A stretch of 64,000 bases of DNA from Cellvibrio sp. OA-2007. GTDB lineage: Bacteria > Pseudomonadota > Gammaproteobacteria > Pseudomonadales > Cellvibrionaceae. This document shows positions 63,773 to 64,000 of the stretch, one piece after another (positions within the stretch are counted from its first letter, which is position 1; each line of letters opens with the position of its first letter). The notes under the pieces were generated by a model. That model did not search any database. It was not told the DNA's origin and saw only the letters and a program-made list of their open reading frames with translations. The stretch is from contig NZ_BBUL01000091.1 in NCBI RefSeq assembly GCF_000953825.1, positions 124,001 to 188,000 of the forward strand. Direction: 5' to 3'. The position numbers and the translations under genes are program-made.

Positions 63773-64000
63773 TTCACGCCGATTATCACTATCACCTGAA
63801 TATCGACCCCGATGTGGGGTTTGATTATCTGGCCAACCCGCTCAATGACCAGTATTGGCAAAGCTCCTGTGCCGCGGTGGAAATGGCTGCCGCCGAGCCG
63901 GCGGTTGGTGCCCAGTACAAAATCAAGTTCAACTTTCTGGGGCGCACGATGGATTTTGCCTGCCAGATTACCGAGCGCGACCCGCTCAAGCGTTACGCCT
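63769..64000 (+). CDS. SRPBCC-fold protein, truncated by the window end
   Basis: The ATG at 63769 overlaps the synthetase stop (ATGA). The visible 77 residues (beginning MIHADYHYHLNIDPDVGF) contain a DPDVGFDYLANPLNDQYW segment and a KIKFNFLG beta strand that fit the polyketide-cyclase/START-like SRPBCC superfamily. It may act on the synthetase product or a bound intermediate. The 3' end lies beyond the window, so length and domain order are unknown. Confidence 0.8.
   Translation, partial: MIHADYHYHLNIDPDVGFDYLANPLNDQYWQSSCAAVEMAAAEPAVGAQYKIKFNFLGRTMDFACQITERDPLKRYA

Noticed and set aside
1-64000. Insertion sequences, CRISPR arrays, rRNA and tRNA genes
   Set aside because: No transposase, regularly spaced direct repeat array, or cloverleaf/rRNA sequence was recognised on either strand.

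Overview
The window reads as chromosomal DNA of a polysaccharide-degrading gammaproteobacterium, most likely Cellvibrio or a close relative (Cellvibrionales). The grounds are a secreted AA10 lytic polysaccharide monooxygenase joined to a CBM2 by a serine-rich linker, a sialate O-acetylesterase-type carbohydrate esterase, a TonB-dependent receptor, PEP-CTERM and GlyGly-CTERM sorted proteins, and gammaproteobacterial core genes in familiar order (parC, rsgA/orn, hisI-hisE-tatABC, fabA-fabB, ispB). The assignment is inferred from gene content; no rRNA or tRNA gene was seen.

Layout. 1-4.5 kb: the AA10-CBM2 enzyme, small envelope or hypothetical genes, a YgjP-type metallopeptidase, and a LEA14-like lipoprotein. 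4.6-12.1 kb: parC, a PilZ protein, a giant single-pass membrane protein with tandem acidic repeats, and a secreted polysaccharide deacetylase. 12.1-16.7 kb (minus strand): an Ig-like lipoprotein with a partner outer-membrane protein, a Bax-type glucosaminidase, and a helicase-loader-like pair (lambda P-like plus a protein with three DnaT-type repeats). 16.8-19.7 kb: a soluble GAF histidine kinase with a REC-DUF3369-HD-GYP regulator. 19.9-25.4 kb: a five-gene run of TonB receptor, MipA/OmpV, DUF3019, response regulator and sensor kinase. 25.6-28.8 kb: a two-gene unit encoding a Cache-domain membrane sensor fused to a MinD/CpaE-like domain, followed 4 bp later by a pentameric ligand-gated ion channel homologue. 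29-32.7 kb: a PEP-CTERM protein with a good sigma-54 promoter candidate, a rhodanese, rsgA and orn.

32.7-35.1 kb is a small accessory patch with a HigBA-like and a YefM-YoeB toxin-antitoxin module; a second YefM-YoeB module lies at 48.6-49.1 kb. 35.3-43.1 kb carries the esterase, a 108-bp palindromic repeat, a YhiN-type flavoprotein, a glycosyltransferase, a GlyGly-CTERM choice-of-anchor protein, a CYTH protein and DUF2061. 43.1-53.1 kb is mostly housekeeping: tatCBA, hisE, hisI, an aldo/keto reductase with an FAD oxidoreductase, an RmlD-like protein, fabB, fabA, ispB and an Sfp-type phosphopantetheinyl transferase. 53.2-55.2 kb has a SlyD-type isomerase and a NagX/DUF5009 membrane protein.

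55.9-64 kb is a translationally coupled biosynthetic operon that runs off the window: fatty acyl-AMP ligase, acyl-CoA dehydrogenase-like oxidase, stand-alone acyl carrier protein, a C-A-PCP-TE non-ribosomal peptide synthetase and an SRPBCC protein. The adenylation pocket residues resemble a glycine code and the thioesterase has a cysteine nucleophile. I infer that an activated fatty acid is loaded on the carrier protein, probably oxidised there, condensed with a glycine-like substrate, and released or cyclised by the Cys thioesterase. This operon and the Cache-MinD/ion-channel pair are the most promising undescribed systems here.
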